Shown: piece by piece, positions 8,523 through 16,458 of the stretch
Layout: each line of letters starts with the position of its first letter
Numbering within the stretch: position 1 is the first letter of the stretch
Assembly: GCA_963833495.1 (NCBI GenBank)
Contig: CAWHYJ010000008.1
Coordinates: 1-64,000 of the forward strand
Reading direction: 5' to 3'
Origin: Fodinibacter sp963833495
GTDB taxonomy: Bacteria; Actinomycetota; Actinomycetes; Actinomycetales; Dermatophilaceae
DNA length: 64,000 bases
The notes under the pieces: generated by a model
The model's database searches: none
The model's input: the letters and a program-made list of their open reading frames with translations, nothing else
What the model was told of the DNA's origin: nothing
Position numbers and translations under genes: made by a program

Positions 8523-9184
8523 GCCCCACCGTCCCCGGGGCGGCGCCCCGCCGCGTCATCGTGCTGCGGCACGGCGAGACCGACCACAACGCCGCCCGCA
8601 TCTGGCAGGGCCACCTCGACACCACGCTGTCCGAGCGCGGGCAACAGCAGGCGGATGCCGTGGGGCCGGCGCTCGCTGCGTTCGCACCCGACCGCATCGT
8701 CTCCTCCGACCTGACCCGAGCGGCACTGACGGCGCAGAGCGTGGGGCGCGCGTGCGGCATCCCCGTGCAGCTGGACCCTCGTTTCCGTGAGATCGACGTG
8801 GGTGGCTGGCAGGGGCTGTCGGCCTCGCAGGTGGGCGAGGGGTGGCCCGACGTGCAGGCGGCGTTGTCGCGTGGTGAGGACGCACGCCGGGGCGACTCCG
8901 GCGAGACGATGGCCGAGGTCGCCGAGCGGGTCGGGGCCGCGCTCACCGAGCACCTCGACGCGCTCGGGCCGGGGGAGTGCCTCGTCGTGTCCACGCACGG
9001 GGCGTCGGGACGCACGGCCGCCGCCTGGCTGCTCGGGCTCGAGCACGAGCTCGCCTGGCGGGTGCTCGGCGCGCTGGGCAACTGCCACTGGGCCGAGCTG
9101 GTCGAGGGCCGCGCCGGGTGGCGCATCCAGACCTGGAACGCCTCGTCGGAGGTGGCGTCGGTGGCCGGGTCGCCCCCGCCCTGA
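8519..9184 (+). CDS. histidine phosphatase family protein, probable glucosyl-3-phosphoglycerate phosphatase
   Basis: A 221-aa phosphoglycerate-mutase-like phosphatase with the catalytic RHGET near residue 17, the second-site region SSDLTRA, and the C-terminal histidine in STHGASGR. By position after nadD-rsfS it corresponds to mycobacterial GpgP, which dephosphorylates glucosyl-3-phosphoglycerate. The substrate is inferred from synteny only. The GTG start overlaps the rsfS stop by 4 bp, indicating translational coupling. Confidence 0.88.
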   Translation: MSPTVPGAAPRRVIVLRHGETDHNAARIWQGHLDTTLSERGQQQADAVGPALAAFAPDRIVSSDLTRAALTAQSVGRACGIPVQLDPRFREIDVGGWQGLSASQVGEGWPDVQAALSRGEDARRGDSGETMAEVAERVGAALTEHLDALGPGECLVVSTHGASGRTAAAWLLGLEHELAWRVLGALGNCHWAELVEGRAGWRIQTWNASSEVASVAGSPPP

Positions 9185-9250
9185 GGCGGATTTGGGCAGT
9201 CCGTGGTGCATGGGTAGACTCGCCGTCGCCCCTTCGGGGGACACCCACTC

Positions 9251-9323
9251 GGGGCTGTAGCGCAGTTGGTAGCGCACCTGCATGGCATGCAGGGGGTCAG
9301 GGGTTCGAATCCCCTCAGCTCCA
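9251..9323 (+). tRNA. tRNA-Ala (anticodon GGC)
   Basis: A 73-nt cloverleaf. The acceptor stem is GGGGCTG with CAGCTCC (one G-U pair). The anticodon arm is CCTGC-ATGGCAT-GCAGG with anticodon GGC, and the T arm is GGGGTTCGAATCCCC. The discriminator is A and CCA is not encoded. Confidence 0.97.
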
Positions 9324-9329
9324 CAGGGT

Positions 9330-9361
9330 CGAAGGGCCGGACGGTCATGTCCGGCCCTTCG
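9330..9361 (+). terminator. terminator of tRNA-Ala
   Basis: A 13-bp perfect stem (CGAAGGGCCGGAC with its complement) with a 6-nt loop starts 7 nt after the tRNA. Confidence 0.88.
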
Positions 9362-9391
9362 TCGTTCGTCCGGCGGCGTAGCGTTTGAAGT

Positions 9392-9646
9392 GTGTTCTCG
9401 GTGAGGTCGCGGGCGATCGGGTCGGTGTTCGACGAGCTCCTCGCGTTCTTCCGGCCGACCTACGCCCACGTGCGCGAGGAGAAGCAGCGCCTCGACCTGA
9501 TGCGCGAGGAGGAGGGCGACGCCGCACCCCCGCTGCTGCTGGGTGAGGCAGAGGTCCGGATGAGGGTGCCACCGGGCTACCAGCCCCCGCACGGCCCCCG
9601 TCGGCACACCGAGCCGCCCCCGGACTCGCGCGGCATCGTCGTCTGA
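9392..9646 (+). CDS. hypothetical protein, 84 aa
   Basis: A short protein with the segment FDELLAFFRPTYAHVREEKQRLDL, then an acidic stretch and a Pro-rich C-terminus. The family is not recognised with confidence; it resembles small actinobacterial proteins in which a short helix precedes an HxxEEKxR segment. TAGCGT lies 7 nt before the GTG and there is no SD, so it is probably leaderless. Codon use matches its neighbours. Confidence 0.72.
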   Translation: MFSVRSRAIGSVFDELLAFFRPTYAHVREEKQRLDLMREEEGDAAPPLLLGEAEVRMRVPPGYQPPHGPRRHTEPPPDSRGIVV

Positions 9647-9652
9647 CGGGCC

Positions 9653-10258
9653 TCAGGCCGGCCAGACCCCGCTGGACCCGCGCCGGTGCGAGCCGAGCAG
9701 GTGGGTGTCGACGATGCCGACCGCCTCCATCAGCGCGTACATCGTCGTGGGCCCGACGAAGACGAAACCCTTGCGCTTGAGCGCCTTGGACAGGGCCAGC
9801 GACTCGGGGGAGGAGGTGGGCACGTCGGCGTAGCTGTGCGGGCGAGGGGTGTCGGTCGGCCGGAACGACCAGACGAAGGCGGCGAGGTCGCCCTCGGGGT
9901 CGTCTCGCAGGGCCAGGGTGGCGCGGGCGTTGGTGATGGTCGCGAGCACCTTGGCGCGGTTGCGCACGATGCCGGCATCCGCCATCAGGCGCTCGACGTC
10001 AGCCTCGCGGTAGCGCGCCACGACCTCGGGGTCGAAGCCACCGAAGGCCAGCCGGAAGGCCGGGCGCTTGCGCAGGATCGTCGCCCAGGACAGCCCCGAC
10101 TGGAACGCCTCGAGCGAGAGCCGCTCGAACAGGCCGCGCTCGTCGCGCACCGGCATCCCCCACTCGGTGTCGTAGTAGTCGCGCAGCAGCGGGTCGACCG
10201 AGGCCCAGACCGGGCGAGCCAGGCCGTCGTCGCCGATGACGACACCGGGGGTGCTCAC
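9653..10258 (-). CDS. tag: DNA-3-methyladenine glycosylase I
   Basis: Excises 3-methyladenine in base-excision repair. The 201-aa product has YYDTEWGMPVRDERGLFERLSLEAFQSGLSW, written here in pieces: YYDTEWG, then LFERLSLEAFQ, then GLSW. It also has the C-terminal KGFVFVGPTTMYALMEA and IVDTHLLGSH, with zinc-binding Cys/His sites not fully conserved at the N-terminus. The GTG start overlaps the stop of the metallophosphoesterase by 4 bp, so it is the last gene of a coupled three-gene operon. Confidence 0.93.
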   Translation of the reverse strand: MSTPGVVIGDDGLARPVWASVDPLLRDYYDTEWGMPVRDERGLFERLSLEAFQSGLSWATILRKRPAFRLAFGGFDPEVVARYREADVERLMADAGIVRNRAKVLATITNARATLALRDDPEGDLAAFVWSFRPTDTPRPHSYADVPTSSPESLALSKALKRKGFVFVGPTTMYALMEAVGIVDTHLLGSHRRGSSGVWPA

Positions 10259-11400
10259 GAACGCCTCAGCGTGACGATGGGGACCTCGGGCGGCGCCGCG
10301 ACCCTGATCGGCGGCCCCCACTCGCCTGCGCCGCGAGAGGTCAGCACGGGCGTTCCCTCGAGCACCGCGGTGCCCTCGACCATCGGCTGCTGGAGCGGCA
10401 CCAGGTAGCGGATCGGCCACAGCTGGCCGCCATGGGTGTGGCCGGACAGCTGGAGGTCGACGCCGCGACCCTTCAGGGCGAGCGCCTGCAGGGGCTGGTG
10501 TGCGGCGAGCAGCACGAACGAGGCCGCATCGGTGCCTGCCAGCGCGGCATCGGGGTCCGAGGCCCACTCGCCCTCGCCGGTGAGGTCGTTGACACCCGCC
10601 AGCGCGATCGAGGCGCCGTCCCGCTCGAGCGGCACGGCGGTGTTGCGGAGCACCGTGAGCCCGACCTCCTCGAACGCCGCGACCCAGTTGGCGGTATCCC
10701 GGAACATCTCGTGGTTGCCGGTGACCGCGTAGACGCCCATCGGGGCCCGGAGGCCGGCCAGCGGCGCGATCTCGGGGGAGTAGCGCGCGGCCGTGCCGTC
10801 GACCGTGTCACCCGCGATGACGACGACGTCTGGGTGCGCCGCGTTGACCAGGTCGACGACCTTCCGGGTGAACGCGGCGCTGCGCACCGCTCCGGCGTGC
10901 AGGTCCGTGATGACCGCCACCTGAAGGCCGTCGAGCTGCGACGGCAGCTGTGGCGACGCGACCTCGAAGCGGGTGATCGACGGCGTCGCCGCCTCGAAGG
11001 CGCCGTAGACCGTGATGCCGACGGCGGCCGCTGCCACCAGTGGCGAGGCGACCCGGTTCAACCGGAGGCGACCCACCCGCCCGTGGTCGTGCCGCCACCG
11101 CACCAGCCAGATGCCGACGCAGACCAGCCAGACCGGCACCAGCCCCAGGAAGAGGTAGAAGCAGGTCGCGAGGAACGCCTGCCCCACCCACACCGCGGGC
11201 CGCAGCTGCGCGGGGCTGAACCAGCCTCCCCACACGTCGAACCCGGCCAGCGCGAGCGCCGTGAGCACGACCAGGGCGACGGCCACGGCATACCGCACCC
11301 AGCGGGGCCGCCAGCCGGGGGCGACGGCGAGGCGCTGCCAGACGAAGGCGAGGAACCCGGCCAGGACCCCGACGGGGACCAGGAGGAACCAGGCGCTCAA
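10255..11400 (-). CDS. membrane metallophosphoesterase
   Basis: A 381-aa protein with four N-terminal hydrophobic spans and a C-terminal calcineurin-like phosphoesterase domain. The metal-binding motifs are DLHAG, GDTVDG, GNHE and SGHTHGGQLWP. It belongs to the YkuE-like integral-membrane phosphoesterases; the substrate is unknown. It starts with TTG at 11400 overlapping the Gpx stop (TTGA) and ends overlapping tag, so all three are translated in a coupled series. Confidence 0.9.
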   Translation of the reverse strand: MSAWFLLVPVGVLAGFLAFVWQRLAVAPGWRPRWVRYAVAVALVVLTALALAGFDVWGGWFSPAQLRPAVWVGQAFLATCFYLFLGLVPVWLVCVGIWLVRWRHDHGRVGRLRLNRVASPLVAAAAVGITVYGAFEAATPSITRFEVASPQLPSQLDGLQVAVITDLHAGAVRSAAFTRKVVDLVNAAHPDVVVIAGDTVDGTAARYSPEIAPLAGLRAPMGVYAVTGNHEMFRDTANWVAAFEEVGLTVLRNTAVPLERDGASIALAGVNDLTGEGEWASDPDAALAGTDAASFVLLAAHQPLQALALKGRGVDLQLSGHTHGGQLWPIRYLVPLQQPMVEGTAVLEGTPVLTSRGAGEWGPPIRVAAPPEVPIVTLRRS

Positions 11401-11888
11401 GCGGCGTCGGAGGCCAGCGCCGCCCGGATGTCGTCCGCGATGTCCTTCGGCTCGGTGTTCGGGGCGTAGCGGGCGATGACCTCGCCGTCGCGACCGACGA
11501 GGAACTTGGTGAAGTTCCACTTGATCCGGCCGCCGAGCAGGCCCTTCTTCTCGCTCTTGAGCCAGCGGAAGAGCGGGTGCGCGTCGTCGCCGTTGACGTC
11601 GACCTTGGCGAACATCGGGAAGGTCACGCCGTAGTTGACCTGGCAGAACTCGCCGATCTCCTCCTCGGTGCCCTTCTCCTGCGCACCGAACTGGTTGCAC
11701 GGGAAGCCGAGCACGACCAGGCCCTGGTCGTGCAGGTCCTTGTACAGCTCCTCGAGCCCTGCGTACTGGGGGGTGAAGCCGCAGGCGCTGGCCGTGTTGA
11801 CGACCAGGACGACCTGGCCGGCGTAGGCGGACAGGTCGCGCTCGTCGCCCGTGAGGGTGGTCGCGGTGAAGTCGGAGATCGTCGTCAT
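11397..11888 (-). CDS. glutathione peroxidase family (thiol peroxidase)
   Basis: A 163-aa Gpx-fold peroxidase with the catalytic Cys in NTASACGFTPQY, the GFPCNQFGAQE motif, and the resolving region WNFTKFLV. Actinobacteria lack glutathione, so thioredoxin or mycothiol is the likely reductant (family knowledge). An ATG two codons upstream (11894) is an alternative start. It leads a three-gene coupled operon with a membrane phosphoesterase and a DNA glycosylase. Confidence 0.92.
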   Translation of the reverse strand: MTTISDFTATTLTGDERDLSAYAGQVVLVVNTASACGFTPQYAGLEELYKDLHDQGLVVLGFPCNQFGAQEKGTEEEIGEFCQVNYGVTFPMFAKVDVNGDDAHPLFRWLKSEKKGLLGGRIKWNFTKFLVGRDGEVIARYAPNTEPKDIADDIRAALASDAA

Positions 11889-11986
11889 GGCCATATCGTC
11901 ACACGCGGCGGCGACCCCGTCCGAGCGGGTCGCGCGGGTTGGACGGCTTCGCCACCTCACGCGGGTCCCCGCAATAGCCTGAGGCG

Positions 11987-13522
11987 GTGCCCGACGCCAG
12001 GTCCCACGACGCCGCCACCTCCCCGGTGGTCCAGACCGAGCCCGCCGACCGCACCGCGGCCGAGGTGCCGCCCGGCCCCCCGCTCGACGTCGACGTGCTG
12101 GTCATCGGGGCCGGCATCGCCGGGGTCGACGTGGCCTGCCGGCTGTCACGGCACTGCCCCGACACCGTGTGGGCGGTGCTCGAGGCGCGCGACGCCATCG
12201 GCGGCACCTGGGACCTGTTCCGCTACCCCGGCATCCGCTCCGACTCCGACATGTACACCCTGGGCTTCCCGTTCCGGCCGTGGCGCGGCCCGTCGTCGAT
12301 CGCCACGGGTGAGGAGATCCGCGACTACGTGCAGGCGACCGCGCACGACGAGGGCGTCGCCGAGCGGGTGCACTTCGGGCAGCACGTCGAGCGGCTCGAG
12401 TGGAGCTCGGCCGACCGGCGCTGGACCGTCAGCAGCCGCACCCGCGACGGCCTGGTGCGGCACACCGCCCGGTTCGTCTACCTGGCCACCGGCTACTTCT
12501 CCTACGCGTCGGGACACGTCGTCGAGTTCCCGGGCCAGGCCGACTTCGCGGGGGAGGTCGTGCACCCACAGGCCTGGCCGGAGGACCTGGCGGTCGCGGG
12601 CCGGCGGGTCGTCGTCATCGGCAGTGGCGCCACCGCCATCACGCTGCTGCCGGCGCTGGTCGACGAGGGCGTCGCCTCGGTCACGATGCTGCAGCGCAGC
12701 CCGAGCTACGTGGCCTCGCTGCCGTCACGCGACGTCGTGGCCAACGGGCTGCGTGCCGTGCTCCCGGATGCCGTGGCCCACCGCCTCGTGCGCGGCAAGA
12801 ACGTGCTGCTGTCGACGGCGAGCTACCAGGTGCTGCGCCGCTACCCCGAACCAGGACGCCGGATGCTGAGCCGGCGGGCCGCGCGCCTCCTGCCCGACGG
12901 CTACCCCGTCGACACCCACTTCGCCCCGCGCTACAACCCCTGGGACCAGCGGGTCTGCGTCGCCCCCGACGGCGACCTGTTCGACGCGCTGTCCGGGGGA
13001 CGGGCGCACGTCGTGACCGGCGCCATCGAGCGGTTCGAGCGCGACGGCATCCGGCTGGCCGGCGGTGAGCTGGTCGAGGCCGACGTCGTGGTGACCGCCA
13101 CCGGGCTGAAGATGGAGGTCGGCGGCGGCGCCGACCTCGTGGTCGACGGCCAGTCGGTCGACCTGTCGGGCCGGCACGTCTACAAGGGGGCGATGCTGTC
13201 GGGTGTGCCCAACCTGGCCATGGCCGTGGGCTACACCAACGCCAGCTGGACGCTGCGAGCCGACCTGTCCGCGCGGTGGTTCTGCTCGCTGCTGCGCCAC
13301 CTCGACCGGCACGACCTCACCGTGGCGACGCCGCGCTACGACGAGCCGCAGGCGGGGGAGCGTCCGCTGCTCGACCTCACCTCGGGATACGTGCAGCGGG
13401 CGGCGCACCTGCTACCCCGCCAGGGCCACCACCGGCCGTGGCGCGTGGTGCAGAGCTATGTCTACGACGTGGCGGTCACCCGGCTGGGCCGGGTCGACGA
13501 CGGCCACCTCGAGCTGTCCTGA
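11987..13522 (+). CDS. flavin-containing / Baeyer-Villiger-type monooxygenase
   Basis: A 511-aa FAD/NADPH monooxygenase related to EthA. The FAD site VIGAGIAGVDVA is near residue 39, GGTWDLFRYPGIRSDSDMYTLG follows in parts (GGTWDLFRYPG, then RSDSDMYTLG), and the NADPH site is VVIGSGATAITL. The segment FAGEVVHPQAWPED fits the FxGxxxHxxxW pattern of type I enzymes. The substrate is unknown. The gene is leaderless-like: TAGCCT lies 6 nt before GTG 11987. It is convergent with the next gene. Confidence 0.9.
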   Translation: MPDARSHDAATSPVVQTEPADRTAAEVPPGPPLDVDVLVIGAGIAGVDVACRLSRHCPDTVWAVLEARDAIGGTWDLFRYPGIRSDSDMYTLGFPFRPWRGPSSIATGEEIRDYVQATAHDEGVAERVHFGQHVERLEWSSADRRWTVSSRTRDGLVRHTARFVYLATGYFSYASGHVVEFPGQADFAGEVVHPQAWPEDLAVAGRRVVVIGSGATAITLLPALVDEGVASVTMLQRSPSYVASLPSRDVVANGLRAVLPDAVAHRLVRGKNVLLSTASYQVLRRYPEPGRRMLSRRAARLLPDGYPVDTHFAPRYNPWDQRVCVAPDGDLFDALSGGRAHVVTGAIERFERDGIRLAGGELVEADVVVTATGLKMEVGGGADLVVDGQSVDLSGRHVYKGAMLSGVPNLAMAVGYTNASWTLRADLSARWFCSLLRHLDRHDLTVATPRYDEPQAGERPLLDLTSGYVQRAAHLLPRQGHHRPWRVVQSYVYDVAVTRLGRVDDGHLELS

Positions 13523-13528
13523 GCACCC

Positions 13529-14815
13529 TCAGCTGGCGAGGCTGACCGGCTGGGCCGCGATCCGGGCCACCCGCGCCAGCAGCGCGCCGCCCTGGCGCAC
13601 CGACGCCAGGTGCGCCCAGCCGTGCTCGGCCGCCCACGCCACGACGACGTGCATCTGCGCGAGGTCACGCCGGGCGGCAGCGGTGCGCAGCTCGGCGCCG
13701 ACGAGCAGCTCGGTGCAGGCGACCCGGTCGGGCAGCGGCCGGCCCCGCAACGCGGCCGCCCACGGCCCGTCGGCGTGCCGGAGAAGGGGGAGCGGGTCGG
13801 CATCCGCGGTGGGCGCGGCCCGTCGGGCGGATGCCGGGCACGCGCCGGTGGGTGCCGGGCCAGCGCCGGCGGGTGCCTGGTCGGCGCCCTCGGCGCGCAG
13901 CAGCGCGGCCGCGAGGACGGCCCCGGCGACCGCGGTGTGGTAGCTGGTCTGGATGACGTAGGTGGAGCGGTCGGCGGGGCTGAGCGAGGCAGCCACGGCG
14001 GGGTCGTGCTCGGGGCCGGGCAGGAAGCCGTGGGTGTCCTCGGCGCGGTCGAGCTCGGCGAGGGCGTAGCGCGCACCGGGGCTGAGCGGCAGCCCGAGCA
14101 TCGGCCAGGTCCAGAGCAGCTCGGCGGCGACGTCGAGGTTGCCACAGGCCAGCGCGGCGCCCAGCAGGGCCTCCGCGTCGTCGGCGACCGAGCTGGCCGG
14201 GCGGTCGGAGCGGGGGGCGAGCAGGCCGCAGTCGGTGGCGTGCAGCACGGCGCGGGTGAGCGCGTACGCGTCGGTGAGGTCGCCCTGCAGCAGGTCGGCG
14301 CCACGTTCGAGCACCGAGCCGGTGGGCACGTCGGGCGAAGCGCAGCCCTCGGTCAGGCCCTGCAGCCACGACAGCTCGAGCCGGTCGGTGGGGTTGGCCT
14401 CGTCGCCGAGGTCGTCCTCGACGGGGTCGACCAGGTCGAACAGCCGTCGGGCCACGGTGCGGTGGCCGGTGTCGAGGTCGCCGAGCAGGGCGAACGGGAA
14501 GGCCTCCCGCGCCCGGCACCGCGGGTCGGCGCCCACCGCCAGAGCAGCCTGCACCGGGTCGAGCGAGCGGGTGAGTGCCTCGCCGAGGCGGGCATGTGCA
14601 GCGCCGAGCCCCTCGAACCGGGCGAGGGCCGGGTCGTCGGCGAGCAGCCGCCCGGCCACCCGGCAGAGCAGCGCGGTCTCGCCGAGCACCGTGGCCGGCA
14701 CGAGCGCGCGGGCGCCGCCGACCCCCGGCCGGCCCTCGCCCGCCACGGCGACGCCGGCCGCGCCCAGCCGGAGGCCGTGCGCGAGCCGGCGTCGCAGCTC
14801 GTGCGAGGTGCTCAC
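13529..14815 (-). CDS. unknown 428-aa mostly helical protein
   Basis: No family is recognised. The protein is Ala/Leu-rich and mostly helical in appearance. It has an aromatic-rich stretch STYVIQTSYHTAVAGAVLAAA and a low-complexity Ala/Pro insertion (GADQAPAGAGPAPTGA, about residues 305-335). There is no signal peptide or membrane span. GTG at 14815 overlaps the stop of a 29-codon ORF by 4 bp (GTGA), and the good SD belongs to that ORF, so translation is probably coupled. It could be a maturation or partner protein of the small peptide. Confidence 0.8.
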   Translation of the reverse strand: MSTSHELRRRLAHGLRLGAAGVAVAGEGRPGVGGARALVPATVLGETALLCRVAGRLLADDPALARFEGLGAAHARLGEALTRSLDPVQAALAVGADPRCRAREAFPFALLGDLDTGHRTVARRLFDLVDPVEDDLGDEANPTDRLELSWLQGLTEGCASPDVPTGSVLERGADLLQGDLTDAYALTRAVLHATDCGLLAPRSDRPASSVADDAEALLGAALACGNLDVAAELLWTWPMLGLPLSPGARYALAELDRAEDTHGFLPGPEHDPAVAASLSPADRSTYVIQTSYHTAVAGAVLAAALLRAEGADQAPAGAGPAPTGACPASARRAAPTADADPLPLLRHADGPWAAALRGRPLPDRVACTELLVGAELRTAAARRDLAQMHVVVAWAAEHGWAHLASVRQGGALLARVARIAAQPVSLAS

Positions 14816-14901
14816 GGGACGGCGCCTTCGGCTGCGGGCCGACCCTGGGCGAGAGCCGTGGTCACGCCCCTGCCGGCGCCCGCCTGCCTCGTCGACCCCA
14901 T
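14812..14901 (-). CDS. 29-aa small ORF coupled to the 428-aa gene
   Basis: Starts MGSTRQAGAGRG and ends AAEGAVP. The ATG is preceded by AGGAGA at 6 nt spacing, one of the clearest Shine-Dalgarno sequences in the window, and the TGA overlaps the next start. It has no Cys and is too short for domain assignment. Possible roles are a leader peptide that couples translation or a small bioactive or precursor peptide. The region 14902-15101 to its right carries no other gene and must hold divergent promoters. Confidence 0.6.
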   Translation of the reverse strand: MGSTRQAGAGRGVTTALAQGRPAAEGAVP

Positions 14902-15101
14902 GGTGTTCTCCTTGCTGTCGGGACCACCCCCTGCGGTGGCCCCATGGGGACAAGGAGCGCGGTGGGCGTCGGGTGATACCCCGGGTGGTGCCGCCCGCAT
15001 CGCTCGGGCCCGGGCGCCGGTCGGCGGCTGGCGCGGCGTGGTGCGGCCCACATCCCCGGAGTCGGACCTCGGTGGTCGCGGCGGGCTGCGAGGATCCACC
15101 C

Positions 15102-15743
15102 GTGTCGTATGCCGTGTGGGTCGCCGCCGTGGTCACCGCAGCCCTGTTCGCCGCCGACTGGTGGGCGGTGTGGCACCGGCGGCACGACGTCGAGCGCCTG
15201 GCGAAGCCGGCCGCGATGGTGGGGCTGCTCTCGGTGGCCCTGTTGGCCGGGGCCACCGACAGCACCGCCGGGCGCTGGCTGCTGCTGGCGCTGGTGCTGG
15301 GGCTGGTCGGTGACGTCTTCCTGCTCGAGGACACCCCGAGCCGGTTCGTCGGCGGGCTCGCGGCGTTCCTCGTCGGGCACCTCGCCTACGTCGCGTCGTT
15401 CGTCGCCGTGGGCCTCGACCGGCCTGCGCTGGGCTGGCTCGGTGCGGGCGTGCTGCTCGTGGCACTCGTCGTGGGGCGCCGCATCCTCCCCGGTGCCCTG
15501 GCGCAGGGTGGTGCCGCCCTGGCCGTGCCGGTCGCCGTCTACATGGCGGTGATCGGTGCGATGGCCGTGGTCGGCTGGGCGACCGGCCGGCCGCTGGTCG
15601 GGCTCGGCGCGAGCCTGTTCGTCGTGAGCGACACCGTGCTCGCCATGGGCCGCTTCGTGCAGGACCGTCGGTGGACGCACGTCGTCGTCATGGTGACCTA
15701 CCACCTCGCGCAGGCTCTCATCGTGGCCGGTCTTCTCAGCTGA
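15102..15743 (+). CDS. YhhN/TMEM86 family protein (lysoplasmalogenase-like)
   Basis: A 213-aa polytopic protein with about eight hydrophobic spans. The family landmarks are LGLVGDVFLLED near residue 70 and VSDTVLAMGRF near residue 175, which carry the conserved acidic residues of YhhN proteins. Characterised members hydrolyse the vinyl-ether bond of lysoplasmalogens; activity here is by homology only. The GTG start at 15102 fits the first span. Confidence 0.86.
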   Translation: MSYAVWVAAVVTAALFAADWWAVWHRRHDVERLAKPAAMVGLLSVALLAGATDSTAGRWLLLALVLGLVGDVFLLEDTPSRFVGGLAAFLVGHLAYVASFVAVGLDRPALGWLGAGVLLVALVVGRRILPGALAQGGAALAVPVAVYMAVIGAMAVVGWATGRPLVGLGASLFVVSDTVLAMGRFVQDRRWTHVVVMVTYHLAQALIVAGLLS

Positions 15744-15751
15744 CCGGAATA

Positions 15752-15766
15752 TACCCCTGGGGGGTA
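15752..15766 (+). promoter_or_regulatory. CsoR-type operator upstream of the DUF4396 gene
   Basis: TACCCCTGGGGGGTA is a G/C-tract pseudopalindrome flanked by TA, the form bound by CsoR/RcnR-family repressors (copper or other metals, or persulfide). It lies 16 nt before the ATG of the next gene and only 8 nt after the previous stop. No csoR gene is in the window. Confidence 0.6.
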
Positions 15767-15781
15767 CCTGTTACCGGCTGC

Positions 15782-16267
15782 ATGGAGACAACGAACCACA
15801 CCTCCCACGCGTCGCCCACCCACGCCGCCGCTGGCGGTTCGTGGTCCGGGGCCGCCCGGGCCACCCTGCACTGCCTCACCGGGTGCGCCATCGGCGAGAT
15901 CCTGGGCCTGGTGATCGGCACCGCCCTCGGGCTCTCGACCGGCGCCACGATCGTGCTCGCCGTCGCGCTGGCCTTCGTGTTCGGCTACGCCCTCACGATC
16001 ACCCCGGTGCTGCGCTCCGGCGTCGCCCTCAAGGCCGCGCTCGCCGTGACCCTGGCCGCTGACACCGTCTCGATCACCGTGATGGAGCTGGTGGACAACT
16101 CGGTCGTGCTCGTCATCCCGGGAGCCATGGATGCCGGCCTCACCAGCACGCTCTTCTGGGGCTCGTTGGCTGTCTCGCTCGCCGTCGCGTTCGTGCTCAC
16201 CGTCCCCGTCAACCGCTGGCTCATCTCCCGAGGCCGCGGCCACGCGGTCGTCCACGGCATGCACTGA
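15782..16267 (+). CDS. DUF4396 family membrane protein
   Basis: A 161-aa protein with a His/Thr/Ser-rich N-terminus, then ATLHCLTGCAIGEILGLVIG (conserved His-Cys and Cys in the first span) and three further hydrophobic spans ending in VNRWLISRGRGHAVVHGMH. The pattern matches DUF4396, often found near copper or other metal efflux genes (family knowledge). The Cys/His pairs and the CsoR-like operator suggest a metal- or sulfur-related role, which is inference. Confidence 0.85.
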   Translation: METTNHTSHASPTHAAAGGSWSGAARATLHCLTGCAIGEILGLVIGTALGLSTGATIVLAVALAFVFGYALTITPVLRSGVALKAALAVTLAADTVSITVMELVDNSVVLVIPGAMDAGLTSTLFWGSLAVSLAVAFVLTVPVNRWLISRGRGHAVVHGMH

Positions 16268-16334
16268 CGCAGTCCCGGCGACCCGGCACCGACCTCTCCG
16301 GAAACCGGTGGCGCCGCTGCGATACCCTGAGCAG

Positions 16335-16361
16335 GTGACGAGGTTCGAGCTTCTTCCCTAG
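16335..16361 (+). CDS. leuS leader peptide MTRFELLP
   Basis: Eight codons GTG-ACG-AGG-TTC-GAG-CTT-CTT-CCC then TAG. The two consecutive CTT codons are rare in this genome, where Leu is nearly always CTG or CTC, which makes them sensitive to leucyl-tRNA supply. A longer reading from an upstream in-frame GTG is possible but would lie in front of the -10 element. Confidence 0.7.
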   Translation: MTRFELLP

Positions 16362-16389
16362 CCGCGTCGGCCACCCGGCCCGCGCGGCG

Positions 16390-16414
16390 ACCCCTCCTGC
16401 GTGAGGGGTTTTTT
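16390..16414 (+). terminator. intrinsic terminator of the leuS attenuator
   Basis: ACCCCTC and GAGGGGT pair around a 6-nt loop and run into six T residues (16409-16414). This is the only textbook stem plus T-tract terminator I found in the window, and it lies upstream of a gene rather than after one. Confidence 0.88.
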
Positions 16415-16458
16415 CATGGGCGCAGCCCGAACCCACCACCGACACCGACGAGGACGAG

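Larger units (their letters stand above)
16324..16414 (+). promoter_or_regulatory. leuS promoter, leader-peptide and attenuator region
   Basis: A -10-like TACCCT (16324-16329) stands 6 nt before a GTG that opens the leader ORF, so the leader peptide is probably translated from the first nucleotides of the RNA. The stretch GCCGCG...CGCGGC after the leader stop can form a competing hairpin ahead of the terminator at 16390-16414. Stalling on the two Leu codons would favour read-through into leuS when charged tRNA-Leu is low. Confidence 0.75.
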
